Shown in pieces: positions 1-13,052 of a stretch of DNA of 64,000 bases (within the stretch, counting starts at the first letter, position 1; every line of letters begins with the position of its first letter). A program made the position numbers and the translations under genes. The stretch covers positions 1 through 64,000 of the forward strand of contig QJNS01000082.1 of NCBI GenBank assembly GCA_004154925.1, given 5' to 3'. The DNA is from Monosporascus cannonballus. Its lineage: Eukaryota; Ascomycota; Sordariomycetes; Xylariales. Below the pieces are notes generated by a model. It was given only the letters and a program-made list of their open reading frames with translations, searched no databases and was not told the origin of the DNA.

Positions 1-202
1 TATCCTTTTTAATTCGGCTATTAAAGCCCTTATCGTTATTTTATCTGCTGGTTCCTTTTTTTTCAAAATACCGATCAAAGGTGCGACGGTTGGCAATAAT
101 AACCTTATCGGTATATTTTATAAAAGATCCTATTTTAGTAGGCGTTTTTCGGGCTATAGTAGGCTCAGTTTTTGTTTTAGGCCTAGAACCTTCTGAAAAT
201 TG
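1..202 (-). pseudogene. Partial open frame of unknown function, runs off the window
   Basis: On the minus strand one frame stays open from about 202 down to base 1, some 66 codons, with no stop. That is rare in this mutated block. The peptide is rich in Lys, Arg and Thr at its N-terminal end (it includes the string RPKTKTEPTIARKT) and then has mixed charged residues with an RRTFDRYFEKKEP stretch. I do not recognise the family and see no zinc knuckle. It starts directly beside an LTR-like repeat (201-346). That fits the start of an internal frame of a minus-strand LTR element, or an antisense frame next to a 3' LTR. A TAA just upstream could be a mutated CAA. No Met start is visible. Confidence 0.4.
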
Positions 203-346
203 TTAGCCGAGACGTGTTCTGGCCTTCCAGGAAATCTGCCTTACCACCTATAAGTTGGTGATCTATCACGTGACCTTACCCACTTAGCTTCTTAGCTATT
301 TCTATTACAACCGTTTCTAAGAACCGTAATCTGCTAGGTCGTAATA
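201..346. repeat. Short LTR-like repeat, moderately mutated
   Basis: The unit begins TGTTAGCC and ends CGTAATA, which would be TG...CA after one CA-to-TA change. It keeps more G and C than its surroundings. Its last ~65 bases (283-346) recur as a diverged direct copy at about 655-722: both contain TTAGCTATTTCTATTAC and a CCGTTTCT block. No matching 5-bp target duplication is visible. It may be the 5' LTR of a minus-strand element that leaves the window on the left. Confidence 0.4.
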
Positions 347-594
347 TTAACCATATTATTAAATAGAAATTTATAATATATAACGGTAAAATATTTAATT
401 AATTATTAAACTTTAATCGCATATATTCATATTAGCAAAAGTATCGTACAAATTTAATTAATATTGTAATTAAATATATTTTATATTTTAAAATTAATTT
501 ATATAATCAAGTATTATTATATATTAATATTATTTAAATTTATAACCTAATAAATATATATATTTATATTAGCTTAGGTACGTATTATTAATAA

Positions 595-722
595 ATTAAC
601 AACCCGGCTTATTAGCTTATTATTAATTTGTTAGTAATTTTTTACATAATCTAACTTACTTTACCTTTTAGCTATTTCTATTACTACCGTTTCTGAAGAC
701 CGCAATCTGTCAAGTTGTAATA
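595..722. repeat. Diverged second copy of the 201-346 repeat
   Basis: The 3' part (655-722) aligns with 283-346 through shared blocks such as TTAGCTATTTCTATTAC and ACCGTTTCT, and it also ends GTAATA. The upstream part is heavily AT-shifted and matches only loosely. The spacing of about 370 bases is too short for a complete element, so this looks like separate insertions or a local duplication. Confidence 0.35.
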
Positions 723-1227
723 ACCGAGATATTTAACCTTAATATTTCAATCTGCTTTATATTATTATATTTCTTTCTAGTATTAAGTTCATTACAACTC
801 TTTTATTTTATCTCATCTCTTTTTCGTTTCATTTGTTTAATTTTGAACTGCTCTATAATTTCTTTTAATTTTTATATTTACCTTTTTAATTTTTAAACTT
901 TTTCAAAATTCTAGTGAGTTTCTGCGTTTTTCTTATAGCTACAAACTTTTAACAAGTTGGTAATATATTTATTCATATATTCATTTATTCCAGTACCTTG
1001 AAGTTTACAAATATATTTATAGCACATTTTATTAATGTTAAGTTATTTGTTTGATTTTCGACGTAAATATTTTAATTCTAACGCTTTTATCGTTTAAAAG
1101 TACAAAGATATTTAACTTGAAAATTTTCGAATAGAAAAATTGCATTAAAATCTTTTTAACTACACTTACTTTAACAATTGTAAAAGAAAAGTTTATAATA
1201 CACTAAAAACAAAAGTACTTATTAACG
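723..1227. other. AT-rich stretch without recognisable features
   Basis: About 500 bases of T-rich sequence with no open frame of note. I see no repeat shared with the rest of the window. Confidence 0.5.
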
Positions 1228-1604
1228 TAATCGTATAACAGCTAATAAGTTTAACTAATTATTAAACCTACGTCGTACGGATTAATGTTAATAGAAATAT
1301 CGTAAGATTTTGAATAATAAATACAGTAATTGATTATATTTCGTAGCACCAAAATTATTTTAGGGAATATAGTTTTATTATAAATTAATATGATTTAAAT
1401 TATGAAAATAATAAAGATATACATCTTGTATAAGTTAATTAGTTTTTTTATTATATTTTAAAAATATTTCAAAAATAATTTTATTAAATTCGATTAGTTT
1501 TATATAGATTTATTTTGATTTTGATGTCAAAAAAGATCTAATTATATAAATTTTCTATATAGCTCCGACCTTTTTTGCGACCGGTCTTGGTTTAAGTCGT
1601 AATA
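1228..1604 (-). repeat. Family-B LTR, solo, heavily RIPped
   Basis: This aligns along its length with the well-preserved family-B LTR at 12500-12899 in the same orientation: ATTAAACC, then CGTCGTACGG, the AATAAATACAGTAAT block, and an end with GGTCTTGG. Differences are mostly C-to-T and G-to-A. Relative to the coding strand of the family-B element at the right of the window, this copy is reversed. I could not fix the last bases exactly. Confidence 0.7.
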
Positions 1605-4600
1605 GGATCTTTTTTTTCTAAGACCTTTTGTCTTTAAAGAATTGTTCTTTATAAGTTATATTTTATTATAGTAAATCGTATCGTTAACTGTAAAATTCGT
1701 AATCGTCCTAATTTAAAAAAAGGCTTAACATGTTTATTTATTTATACTATTAAATTTCGATTTAAAATAATGCCGTATATACCGTATTTCGAATATGGTA
1801 CCAGATGTAAAATAATTTAAAAAATCGATTAATGTAACGAATATATTGAGTTTTATCGCCGCTGTAATAGATTCGGGGCTTCGATTAATTTTTTACATCG
1901 TATTAGAAAAAAGAAAAATTGTTTAAATCGAAAGAAAGCTGTTAGAGATTCCACGGTCACGGTTATAGTAACCGGGTCTTCGGCTATAAGTTGCTAGGAA
2001 ATTCTCCAGATCTTCAAATAAAAAAATGACAAAATAATTATATTTACATAATTATAGGTACTATATAATTCGTTACTTATAATAAATAAAAGCTTATTAC
2101 CTTATTTACGTTGCTTCGAATGATCTTTTCGTTATTTTCTTTATAGATTTTACATAATATCTAATAAATAATATCTATTATCCGAATTCAAAACCAGTTT
2201 TTCTTATTCTACGTCGTTTTTTATCTATCTACAAAAATTATAAAATACAAATAATATCTGATAGGTTTAATACTTACAACAATATCTATAGTAGAAAAAC
2301 GTCAAAAAATACGATAAATGCATATTTTTATCGTTAAAATTCCGCATTTACTCATAATCAATAGTAAATACGAAGTTACTCGACAGTTCTTAAAAATTTA
2401 ATTTACTTAAATATCGTACTTAATAATACTTATAACATAAAAATTAATATTATATCATATTATGAACTGCCGTTATATATTTAAAAAAGTTTTGAAGAAA
2501 TTTTAGTGTTTTAATTTAAATCTATTTATATTAACGTTAAGTGTATCTAATAAAAATAACTAAATTAATAATTTTCTTTAAAAAGATATATGGCCGAAAT
2601 AATTAAATACACTGAAATAATCGATAAAAATAACATTTTAAAATTTAAACCGCGTAAGTCATTCGAACATATTAATAATTAAAACGTTAAATTAATCAAA
2701 AAGGTTAGGAATATTTTGGCCTAAAGAATCAAATTAGCTAAAAGATTCGAAAATATTCACGTCTGAAGTATCAAAAAACTTCAACTTTAGAAATTTATAA
2801 TTTTAAAATTTTCTTTTCATTAAGTTAATTCCTAAACCGTTAACAGTATCGAAATTCATATTATATAAATCTCGATTAACGACTTAAAATATAAATTAAA
2901 ATAGTTTTTTAACTAATTCTATTAAAAAAATAGTATCGTACGTACATTAATTTATTTATTTAAAAATATAAAAACGTTCTGTGTCAATCACAAGTTAACG
3001 ATTAATTTATAAGTTTAGAGTTTTAAAAAATCTAATAAGAAGTTATACAAATTTACGTAATTAATATTAATTTATTTTAATCCGACATATATAAAGCCAA
3101 ATATAACGGATCTGTTATATTTACTACGAAAAGTAAATGTATTATTACGATATATATTTATAAATTACAAAATTAAAAAGAATAAACAGTTACGATTAAT
3201 GAAAAATTAATTATCATTAAAGAAATTTGGTTTTTATTTCGAAATAACCCCTTAACGTATTAAAATTTATATTTGTCCAAAAAAATAATATTATTTTAAA
3301 ACAAATTTAATGATATTATTAAATGCCAGATTACGAGGGTTCGAAATTAAGCCGAAAAAAAGTAAAAATAATTAATTCGAAATCAGAAAATCTTTAAAAA
3401 TAATAAAAAAGTTTATCGATTAAGACTTACGTAATAAAACTGTTAAAATACGTAGAAATATTAAAAACTTCGATGAAGTTTTAATTATTTAAACACTTAT
3501 ATCAAATTTGTACCTCTTTTTTTAAATTTTATATTCTCGACTATATAAAAAAGATTCCATAACTATATATTTAACTAAAAATAACGATAAAGCGAATTTA
3601 AATAAAATCAAATTAAACGATATCTAGCAAATAAAGAGTATTTTATAAAACGATTTGTATAATAAGTTAAACAATTAAAATATTACGATTTCCTAAATAA
3701 ACGATAATTATAATAAAAAAAGATTCCATTTTTAAAAATATTTATAACGAAACCGAAAGCCATAAAAATTCTCGTTAATTTAATCTAAACTTATGAAATT
3801 ATTCGGAATAACACTAATAATAAAATTAATAACGCAAGAAATTACGTTATTCTTAATAATAAAAATATATTAAATGTCTAAACTAATTAAGTTAAAACGG
3901 TTTTCAACGCCTTTTTAAATTATATCGCAAATTTAATTAAAAATCGCGATATTAAAACAGAACTTATATTTTCGTAAATAAGAAATTATTATAAAAATCA
4001 CGAAAAAATACCGAAATATATTAAGTTATTTTACAAATTAATAATTTTATTTATATTCCTAAAGGGGACCAATTAAATTTAAATTAGAAACAAATAAATA
4101 TATATAAAGAATTACGTTATATATAATTTATATTTCGTATACCCCGAAAGATGTAATACAATATTATTAATATAATATAAAAAATATATTTCCTATAATA
4201 ACGATATAATACTTAGTACGATTCGAAAACTTTTCTTATTTGCGATTTACTAAAAATTATTTAACGAAGAAAACGGCAATATCTAAAATAATACGATCGA
4301 CAAGGTTCTTTAAGCTTACGTTAAAAATAATTAATTTTAAAAAAACAACGGAATATTTTATCGTTCAAAACATGTAAATAAATAAAATTAACCCGGTTCA
4401 ATGAATAAAAAATAAATTAATACAAATAATTTTATAATTAAATATAAATATGAAAATTAACATTAATATATAATAATTAATATTTATAAAAGTATTATTA
4501 ATTTTGTAATTTTAATTAATTAAGAGTAACTAACAAAATAAATTAAACATTTGAAGTTTTTTAAAATTAATCTTACTTACGTTAAAACTATTGATTATAA

Positions 4601-5507
4601 AATTTTTATCGAAATTTGAGTCGATTTAAGCGTTTATATAAAAAAACTAATTAAAAATATATAAATCAATACTTAGTTTATCGTAAAAGCTGACGATATT
4701 AATAATTTTATGTTTAAAGTATTATTAAATATCAAATTTGTATTTTAATATAAACTGAAATTTACTTCTTAAAAAAGCTATATTATTCGGGTAAGTTTAA
4801 ATATAGAAATAAAAGAATTTTTTTTTAAAACGGTAACTTTAAACGGTAACCTTAAAACTAATCCGATAAAGAGTTACCATGATTTACGTAATAATAATAC
4901 CTACTATATTAACCGTTTTTATTAACGTTAATAGTGATAAACCTTTTAAATTAATTAATAAAAACACCGTATTATTTAATTTTTATATATAATAACAAAC
5001 TACTCGGATGTACTTAATTTTACTTTTAACACATTTAACTGTAAAAAATATTTTTTATAATCTTAAAATATAATTATTTATTATCCGAAAATACGAAAAT
5101 TTTAATACAATATATAATTATATCGGCAACAAAAAGGCCCAGCTCACAGATTAATATAACGTTAACTAATATTAAAAACCCGAGTATAACCTAAGAAAAT
5201 AAGTTAATTTAATTAAAAAAAAACCTATTTTCTTATTAAGAAAAGTAAAGATACCACAAAAAAAAGAAAACTAAAATAAAAAGAACAAACGTCTATTTTT
5301 CGATTTTATACTCTTTTATACGGTATTAAAAAGCTAATAAATATCTCGTTAATCAAATTTAAAAATAACGTCATCGTTACAAATTACGACCTTTTAATCG
5401 GCAAAAAAATACGCTAATTAATTAGTAATTATAACATTTTCCAACAGAAACCTTCAATATTAATATTCGAAAAATATACAATATCTATCGATATCGTTAA
5501 AAAATAA
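1605..5507. other. Degenerate transposon-like sequence, family not assigned
   Basis: Nearly 4 kb of AT-rich sequence, with stops in all frames. Short coding-like stretches appear on the plus strand (around 3320-3480, 4060-4380 and 5230-5500), separated by TAA and TAG codons of the kind RIP creates. I could not match them to the gag or pol of the elements elsewhere in the window. A GC-richer patch at 1940-2000 shares the string GTAACCGGG with 63535-63543, which is only suggestive. Confidence 0.35.
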
Positions 5508-5714
5508 TGTAAGATAATGAACAGCTGTGAGCTAGGGTAAGGTGATCTCCGACCAGTCGCAAAGCGTATTTCAAGAAGTAAGTATATTAAGTTGTTTCCA
5601 TCTAGCATTTCTCATTAGCTACTAGATAGTAGATTTATATTAATAAGTAGGTCGATAGCTAATCGGTAACTAGTCGGTTATCAGCCTTATCCTTATAAGG
5701 TCTATATTTTCATA
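5508..5714 (-). repeat. Family-A LTR (3' LTR of A1)
   Basis: 207 bp, starting TGTAAGATAATG and ending TTTTCATA. It shares blocks with the LTRs at 18560, 26284, 33445 and 20333: GACCAGTCGCAAAGCG, CCATCTAGC, and the CGGTAACTAGTCGG motif. On the minus strand the bases just outside it (about 5715-5735) are purine-rich, as expected for a polypurine tract. Confidence 0.85.
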
Positions 5715-5929
5715 ATTATTTCCGCTTTTTAAGTTATTAATCTTTAATAATATTATTAATTTAATATAATCCGTTTTGCAAATTTGGTTACGTATGTTTA
5801 CCAATAATTCCCTATTATAAATACGTAAGTTACATTACGTTATAAGTAATTGTCGTAATAATTAATATGTGCCATATTATATAATTAATTATGTTCCGCG
5901 TAGTTTCCTATTATAATCCGTTTTTCAAC

Positions 5930-7250
5930 CCTATTTTGTTTACTTTTTTTTCTTTTTCCCTTTGCTCCCATATTTTTATTCTTTTTACGTACGCGTTCCG
6001 TTCGGTTTCCCGTTTTTCTTTATTTTTATTTAGCCTTTTTTATCTGTTTTGCATATAATCTCCGTTTTTTCTCCGTTTCTCATATTTCTGTTGCGTAAAG
6101 AGTTCCAAAAAAGTGGTATTTTGATATTGATAACAATTAAGATTTCTTTAGCGCCATCATTTCGACGTCGACGGTAAGATAAATATTAATTACACTACGG
6201 ACGGCAATACGCCGTTTTGTATTTACATAATATAATGTTATTTTAAATACCGTATAGTTTAGGTTTAAATTCCGGGCGCCTTAAATTATATCGTAATTAA
6301 TTATTATTACACAAAACCTTTCGCGGTAAATAATTAATTCTAATATTATTAATATTGTCGTTTAATTTCCGTTTAAATTCCGATTATTCTTAAAGATACC
6401 GCCTAAACGATTTTTTAGTTCGGTACCGATAACTAGGAATTAATCGACAAGCTCGAAAAGATTCGTATTACGGGTACCTAATACGAACGTTCCGATGTAA
6501 TTGTAATCGGTCGTCGATTCGACGTTTTTCGTAAGGCCGAATTCGCCCTTAACGCGGTTATTACTAAGGAATATCGTTTCTTTAATATAACGAAAGTTAA
6601 TCTCCGATCGTCCGTCATAATTACGGAGGTTCAGTTTTAACGCCGTTTTATAAATTTGCAAATTTAGGCCTTTTTTGTAAATATTACGATTTTTTTTATT
6701 ATTCCGCAATTAATTTCCGATTAGGCGTAATCTTAGGGTACTCCCATATATAAAGCGATTTTCGAAGGCCGTTATGCCGTTGCGCTCCCCGTTTACGAAT
6801 ACTTTCCGCCTATTCTTTAACGCTTTAACGAAATTCTAATACTTATTAATAGCCATAATTAAAAAACGGATTTATCGAATAAGGCTATTACCAAACCTAA
6901 GTATATTAAGCGCTGTAAAAACGGCGTCTTATTTCCAACTAATAATAAATTATATTCCGGTTATTTAGGCCCTGTTTTTCATGAAGAATAAAACGTTCCT
7001 AAATTTTTTCTAGATTTTACGTTTAATAAATTTAATAAACATACCCGCTTTTTGCTATCATATATTTTCCGATCGCTTTCCGATATTTCTGTATTAATTT
7101 TCTTTTATACGCTTATCAAAAGTTAATTTACGCAAAACTTAACAACTAAATGCAAATTTTTGTTTTAAAAATAAAAACTTAATTTTTTTTATACAGTTTA
7201 TTAATTTTCGACTGTTATACGATAAAATAGTTATTTGCCAAAGGCTTAAA
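5930..7250 (-). pseudogene. Accessory sense-strand frame between chromodomain and 3' LTR of A1
   Basis: Downstream of pol, one minus-strand reading stays coding-like for about 400 codons. It includes an uninterrupted piece at 6440-6709, and its breaks are TAA or TAG codons that could come from CAA, CAG or TGG. Element A2 carries the same frame at 26690-27990 with conserved strings: NKYQNFVK, NGIT, LIGNQL/LIRNQL (reading one TAA as Gln), IYKT, KGEFGLTKNVES/KGKFGLAKNVDS and GTRNTN. The C-terminal part is very rich in Lys and Arg. There is no signal peptide or clear membrane segment. I do not recognise the domain. It is not gag, because the zinc knuckle lies at the other end of the element, and it is not pol. 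The start is not determinable. Confidence 0.6.
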
Positions 7251-7394
7251 AGCAATTATATAACTAAGTAATATTTTGATGTTAATATTTTAATTTTACT
7301 TGGAATTATGTTTTATAATTTTGTAATTATTAGTCGATCGGTTTTCGATAAAGCTATTATTATTTTACAACTTTTAGGTCGTCCTATTTCTTAT

Positions 7395-10300
7395 ATACGT
7401 ATTTAATTTTTTTCCCATAGCGCTATAATATTTTAAGCGCGTATTCGAAATGCTTTCGAGGTTTTTACGTATTGTACTTAACGTGCTAGCCTTTTTATTT
7501 AATTAGATATTCGCGTTATCTCCGATTATCTCGGTAACGGATAATATCCTTTATTACTTATTTTTCTTATTTCTTTATTAGGTTCGGTAACGTTAATTAA
7601 ACGTCGCCCTGTTTCCGATTATATTACGGTTTTAACAAAATTATTAAAAATACATTATATATCCGTTAATACTTCATAAAAAGGATTATTTTATACGCCT
7701 AAGAATTTATTCGTTCGTTAATTACAACCCGAATATAAATAGATATAAAAATTTTATTTTTAAACTTAAAGTTCTTAATCGATAAACTTATTTATTGCTC
7801 TAATTCAAATTCTATAGGCGTATAACGTTAATCATAATACTTTTTTAAGCTACTGTTATTCTTTCTTAATATTCGTATATTATTTAATAAATAACCGTTA
7901 TTTTTTCGAGGTATTTTTTAATTCTTTATATTTACATCTTAAATCTTTATAAAAAATATTCCATTATCTTTGGATAATATTTATATAAGCTTTCGAATAA
8001 AAAATGCCGGTAAATACGTTTTGCGCATTATTATATACGAATTCCGTATTTCGTAATAGCTTTATTAAATTATCTTAATACCTATTAACGTAATTACGGA
8101 AATAATATTTTAAAACCTAATAAATACGTTCCGTTTATTTATCGGCTTATAGATAATAAGCGGTCGATATTTGCCGCTTTATTTTTCGCTTTTTATAAAA
8201 TTCCGCCCAGAATTAATTCGTTAATAACTTATTTTTATTATTAAGAATTCCAGTTAACGTACCGAATTTGCATTTAACTTCGTTATAAAGCAGTCGGGCT
8301 AATTCGGTTACGGTTAAAGCTTTAACAATGAAAATAAATAATTTTAATTTTTTTAAAACGGTTGACGATTACTAGAATTACGTTGCACTTTAAACTATTT
8401 AAACGTAAGCTTTTAAGCAGCCCCGTAATAAAGTTTAACGAGGTTTTTTGAAACATTAATTAAGTAGTAATAAGGGCTATAATTATTTATATAATTTATA
8501 GTGTAACTTTATTATATTCTGGTAATTCGGATATTGTTCGCCATATTTTTCTAATAAAACTTTCTGGTTATCAATTTTAACGTAAGGACATATTCTATAT
8601 ATCTTACTTTTAGATTATTATAGTACTAATTAATTAAATACTTTCGTAAAGCGCTTTATAACGGGATTACAAACTTATTCCGATAGTATAAAACGTTATT
8701 TAAATCCAAGAAATATCTTTTTTTATTCTAGCTTAACGTTTAATTATTCGTATTAGCTTTATAATATTTAACTCCTTAATTTATAACTTTCGAACCTGAT
8801 CGTAAAACTATCGAAAAGTTTTCGGTTATAACGCCCTTTCGTTTTTAGCCAGCTTTTTTATTAAAAAAGTAAGACGTATTAATTATAAATAATAGCTTTA
8901 ATATTAATTTCGTTTTTTAAACTTTTCGATATCCGATCGTAATAGGGTTATAATTTGCGGTTATTATTATTTAACCGTTAATTATATTATTATTGTAATT
9001 GGGGTGTATATTATTATTTGTAAACGAGAAGGTCGACAATTATATAGGTTTTTTCTTTTTTTTCGAAAAATTCCTACCATCAGATAATAAAGATTTTCGG
9101 TTATTTTACGCGGATAATAATAATTTAAATTTCTGTTACTTAAAATTTATATGAAAATTTTGTAATAAACGAATTTTGCGTTATTTCTATAAGGCCTTTT
9201 GCTTTTTTATAATGCTCTAAATTGCGTTATATATATGCGATCGTTTTTATACGTTTTTCGATATGTTAGTTGTAATTCGGAATTTTTTTAAATAAAGTAA
9301 GGATCATATCTTTATATGAGATTTCTCTTATAATGTAATCCGGGTGTTTAAATAACTTATTCGCCGAGTTGGCGGCGTTCGGTCGGTATTAGATCTTAAA
9401 ATTAAATTATGTAAGGCGGCAAATTTATTAGGTTAACCTCCTTTTAAGATTACGTATTGGCGCTTTTATTATATTCTATAACGCCATATAATCTATAAAT
9501 GTTAAGAAATCTTTTTTCGTATTCTTAAAATATTATTATTAATATTTTATAATATGCGGTTTTTCTGTTACATTTAACTTTTGTAATTAATATATAATTA
9601 AACGTTAATATTTTCCGTATTTTTATAAAAATATCCTTAATATAATTTGTACTAAGGTATATATTTTAATTCTAGTATTTTTGGCGTTGTTTTAGTATTA
9701 GAAAATAGTTGCCGATTAAAAATTATTATTTAAGTTTCGAAACGCCTTTTTAATCTTTTTAAGTTACTGGAATTTTGTTATTTTACCTTTGCTTTACGCC
9801 CCTTTTAAAAATCTAATAATAGGTTCGGTAATACGCAAATAATAAACCGGAAATTTCCGATAAATATTTGCGAATTTTAAAAAGTTTAAATATTATAAAT
9901 TAACTTTGGTTTTCGTAATATTTCGATAATATCGACTTGTCGGCGGTTTATCTTAAAATTATCGATATTAATTATAAATTTCAAGAACTTAAATTCTTTT
10001 TTTTAAATATTTATATTTAAAGGTTTTGGTAAATAATTAATATTATAAAAATCGTTCGTAAATTAACTGAAAATATGTTATATTCTTTTTTTTCGTTATT
10101 CGAATAAATAATCAAATTATTTAAATATATTTCGTATATATAACTAATTAATCCAGTTAATATTTTATATATATAAGCCTAAAACGTAATAAATACGTTA
10201 ATAAGGCTATGTGATATAACTCTATATTTAAACTATTTATACCGCATTTGGAAAATAACTGTATATTAATGGTTTTTTTTAATCCTAATATAATAAAAAA

Positions 10301-11370
10301 TATTTTTAAAATTAATTTTCGAAAAAACCTTAATTAATATTAAGCGGTTTATTACTATTAAAATTAAAAATATAAGATATTCATTCTTTATCGTTACTGA
10401 ATTAAGGCCTTTATAATTTACGTAAAATCAGAAATTGTTGTTCTTTTTAAGTAAGAATAATATTAGTGGCTTGACGTCCGTTTTTAAATAATATATCCGT
10501 TTTATTTTTAAGTCTTTTCTGATTTATTTTTTCAATATTTTCCGTTAAAGTTCCGAAATAAGGTAAATTAAGCCAAATAGGAAAATCTTTCCTAAGATAA
10601 GGTCTATTATATATTTTGTTTTTAGCAATTAAAGGAATTTTTTAGTTATTTTTTAGAATATATTCGCTGGAAATCTTTCAAATATGTACAAAAGTTAATT
10701 ATTTCCCGTTTTTGTTATTCCCGAAATTTTAAAATATTTAATTAGTCGGTTAGGCTTATTATATTAATAATATAAGTTTGCTTACCGGAAAACGTTAAGC
10801 TTGTAATTTTCTAGCCGTCGACTTTTTATAATAATTTATATAATTATTAATATATAGTTATATCTAATAAAACGCCTAATTTGGTTATTTTTAATTTAAA
10901 TAATGAAAAATCGGACGCTTTTTAGTCGCGACATATTATAAAATAAATTTGTTTAAACTTTCGTTCTTTTCCGTTATTATTTGTTATGTTAACAAAAATC
11001 TTATAAGCCTTATAATACTTAATATACGTGCTGTTTACGCCGATAAGGCCCGGAATATTTACGGAAACTAATTAGAAATTAAGGCTTTTTTATTAACTTT
11101 TTACTTATAGTATTTACTTATGCTCCGGTATCCATATATATTTATATTACAATACCCCTCGTATTTTTCTTAATAAGTACTTTCTTTTTAAAAAGTGGTC
11201 TTATTTTAACCGTTTTGTAATTATTAGCCGAAATAAACTAAACGTACATACTTATTCAGGCTTTTTTTTTAAAAAAAATTTAAGCTTAAGGACTAGTTTA
11301 ATTTATCGTTATATATTATAATATTGTGTACGGCTTTCGGACGTCGGTTTTCGTATAACCGGGATTACAA
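7395..11370 (-). pseudogene. A1 pol: protease, RT, RNase H, integrase, chromodomain
   Basis: Read on the minus strand from right to left. Reverse transcriptase lies at about 10480-9850: YKGLNSVTIKN, then KVFSKINFKN, and later EFKFLKFIIN, the LGFVI region. The RNase H end is at about 9420-9360. Integrase spans about 8800-7600 with the ADKQTERIY motif that carries the catalytic Glu, and the YNNAQNVFTG stretch after it. A chromodomain lies at 7560-7400, with YRDN, then REYLIK followed by a TAA where Trp is expected. The YLDD box of RT is mutated around 10100. Many Trp and Gln codons are stops. In life this polyprotein would process gag, copy the RNA and integrate the cDNA, with the chromodomain steering insertion to marked chromatin. 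Confidence 0.82.
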
Positions 11371-11379
11371 GGTTTTCGT

Positions 11380-12480
11380 ATCCTTTTTGGGTTTATAATT
11401 TATGTTTTTATAACCTAGCTTTTTACAGTTATAGCACTGAAATAAGGTCTTATAAAAATCAAAAATATTAAATCGTAAGAATTTATTCCGATCGGAATTA
11501 AACCGGCAATTATCTGCTTTCCGAATATAAAAATGTCTGCGGTCCTTATTACATTTATGTAATGCCTTTAATTTGCTTTAAGGAATTCTTTTACGAAAAT
11601 ATTAAAATAAGATTATTTATCTTTATTAATGCGTTTAACAGAAAATAATCAGTTTTTTTCGCTTTTTTTAAGCGTTCTAATAACGTTCTATTTTATTTAT
11701 TACGTTATTAATTCGTTTTAGCTTAACGCTTTTTCGTAACAAAATATTTTATAACCTTAATATTAATTTGTAAAAATAAAGAAAAATGAACATCTATTAT
11801 CTCGATTATTTTTCGATTTTAAAACGTTTATAAGCTTTATTTTATAAATTAAGAACCTCTATTAAACGTAAAAATCTAATGACAATTAATTGGGTTATTA
11901 TCGTAGTTTTAAAAATTACTCTTTGTATTTCATATTAAAAGAAATTAAGATTTACGTAATTTCTTTTAATAAAAACTTATACACTTTTTATTTTCAATTT
12001 ATTTTCATAATTAAAATAATTAAATATAACGTAATATATTCGTTAAATATTCGTAATAAAAATATTTACATAATTTATGGCCTATTGAATTTAAATAAAA
12101 GCGTTTTGTTTTAATTTTTCGTAGTAAATCTTCATATTAAATTTTATTTAAATTTCTTAAATAGACGTATGTTCGGAAAAATTTAGGCAATTATAATGCG
12201 GCATTCTTTTATCGCCTTTGGGCTTTTACAATAACATCGTAATTAATTTGTAAAACTTTGCTTTTTTAATTTATGCCATTACGTATTATTCGGCCAGTTA
12301 TCGAAATAATTTCCAATATTTTTCGTTTTATTAACGGATAATTTTCAAAATTTAATTTTTATTAAAAAGCCCAATTTTTTTGGTTTTAAATTCCGGAACG
12401 CGGTAATTATATTACGTCCGTTTTCCGACCGTTTAACTAATAGTTATCGGGACGTATTCTTATGATATATATAAAGTAAT
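11380..12480 (-). pseudogene. A1 gag with CCHC zinc knuckle
   Basis: The knuckle is at 11440-11389 on the minus strand. It reads CYNCKKLGYKNINY, a CX2CX4HX4C motif in which His and the last Cys have become Tyr by C-to-T and G-to-A changes. Upstream sequence to about 12480 has the composition of a mutated, Lys-rich gag. A short plus-strand frame at 11890-12114 is a chance antisense frame. The structural protein would package element RNA. It cannot be made from this copy. Confidence 0.65.
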
Positions 12481-12499
12481 TCGGGATCTCGAGAATTAT

Positions 12500-12899
12500 T
12501 GTTGTGACGAGCTAAGGGTTTAAACAACTATTAAACCTTAGTCGTACGGGTTTATGTTGGCAGAAGTATCGTGGGAATCTGAGCAATAAATACAGTAATC
12601 GTATCACGTCTCGTAATACCAAAGGTGCCTTGGGTAACGAATTATTATTGCAAGCTGAAGCTATCTAAACTATGGGAATAATAAGCGTATATATCCTCGT
12701 TCTGGCTCAAGGTGCTTAAGCGGCTCAAACCTTTAAGCCCGTTAAGCCCTTTGAGCTCCTTTGCCGGCTCAAGGGGCTTAAGGTGTTTGGCGTCTTGAGA
12801 CCTTTGAGCCGGTTACGTGACTTCTTGGCGGTGGTTGGGGCTTGTCTTCTTCGTGGGCCCGACCGTCCGTAAGGAAGCCAAGACCGTTAGGTTATAACA
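12500..12899 (-). repeat. Family-B solo LTR inside A1, nearly unmutated
   Basis: 400 bp from TGTTGTGACG to GGTTATAACA on the plus strand; relative to family-B coding direction it is reversed. Base composition is close to balanced, in sharp contrast to the RIPped sequence on both sides. It contains CT-rich and AG-rich direct sub-repeats around 12710-12800 (variants of GGCTCAAGG and CTTAAG). A2 lacks it at the matching place (about 33255), which confirms an insertion. Flanking 5-mers (ATTAT and ATGGC) do not match. Confidence 0.85.
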
Positions 12900-13052
12900 A
12901 TGGCCCTTTATCCGTTAGGGCTCCGTTATAGGTTTTTTCGCCTATTTTCGTACCGTAATTAATCGTTCGTTATTTAAGTTCCGATCGGTAGTTATTTCGA
13001 CTAATAATCTAGGTTCGTTGTATAATTAATAAACTTTGCTTTTAATGGTTAT

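Noticed and set aside
11890..12114. Plus-strand frame of 74 codons in A1
   Set aside because: It is antisense to the gag region, rich in Ile, Tyr and Asn, and is not kept in A2.
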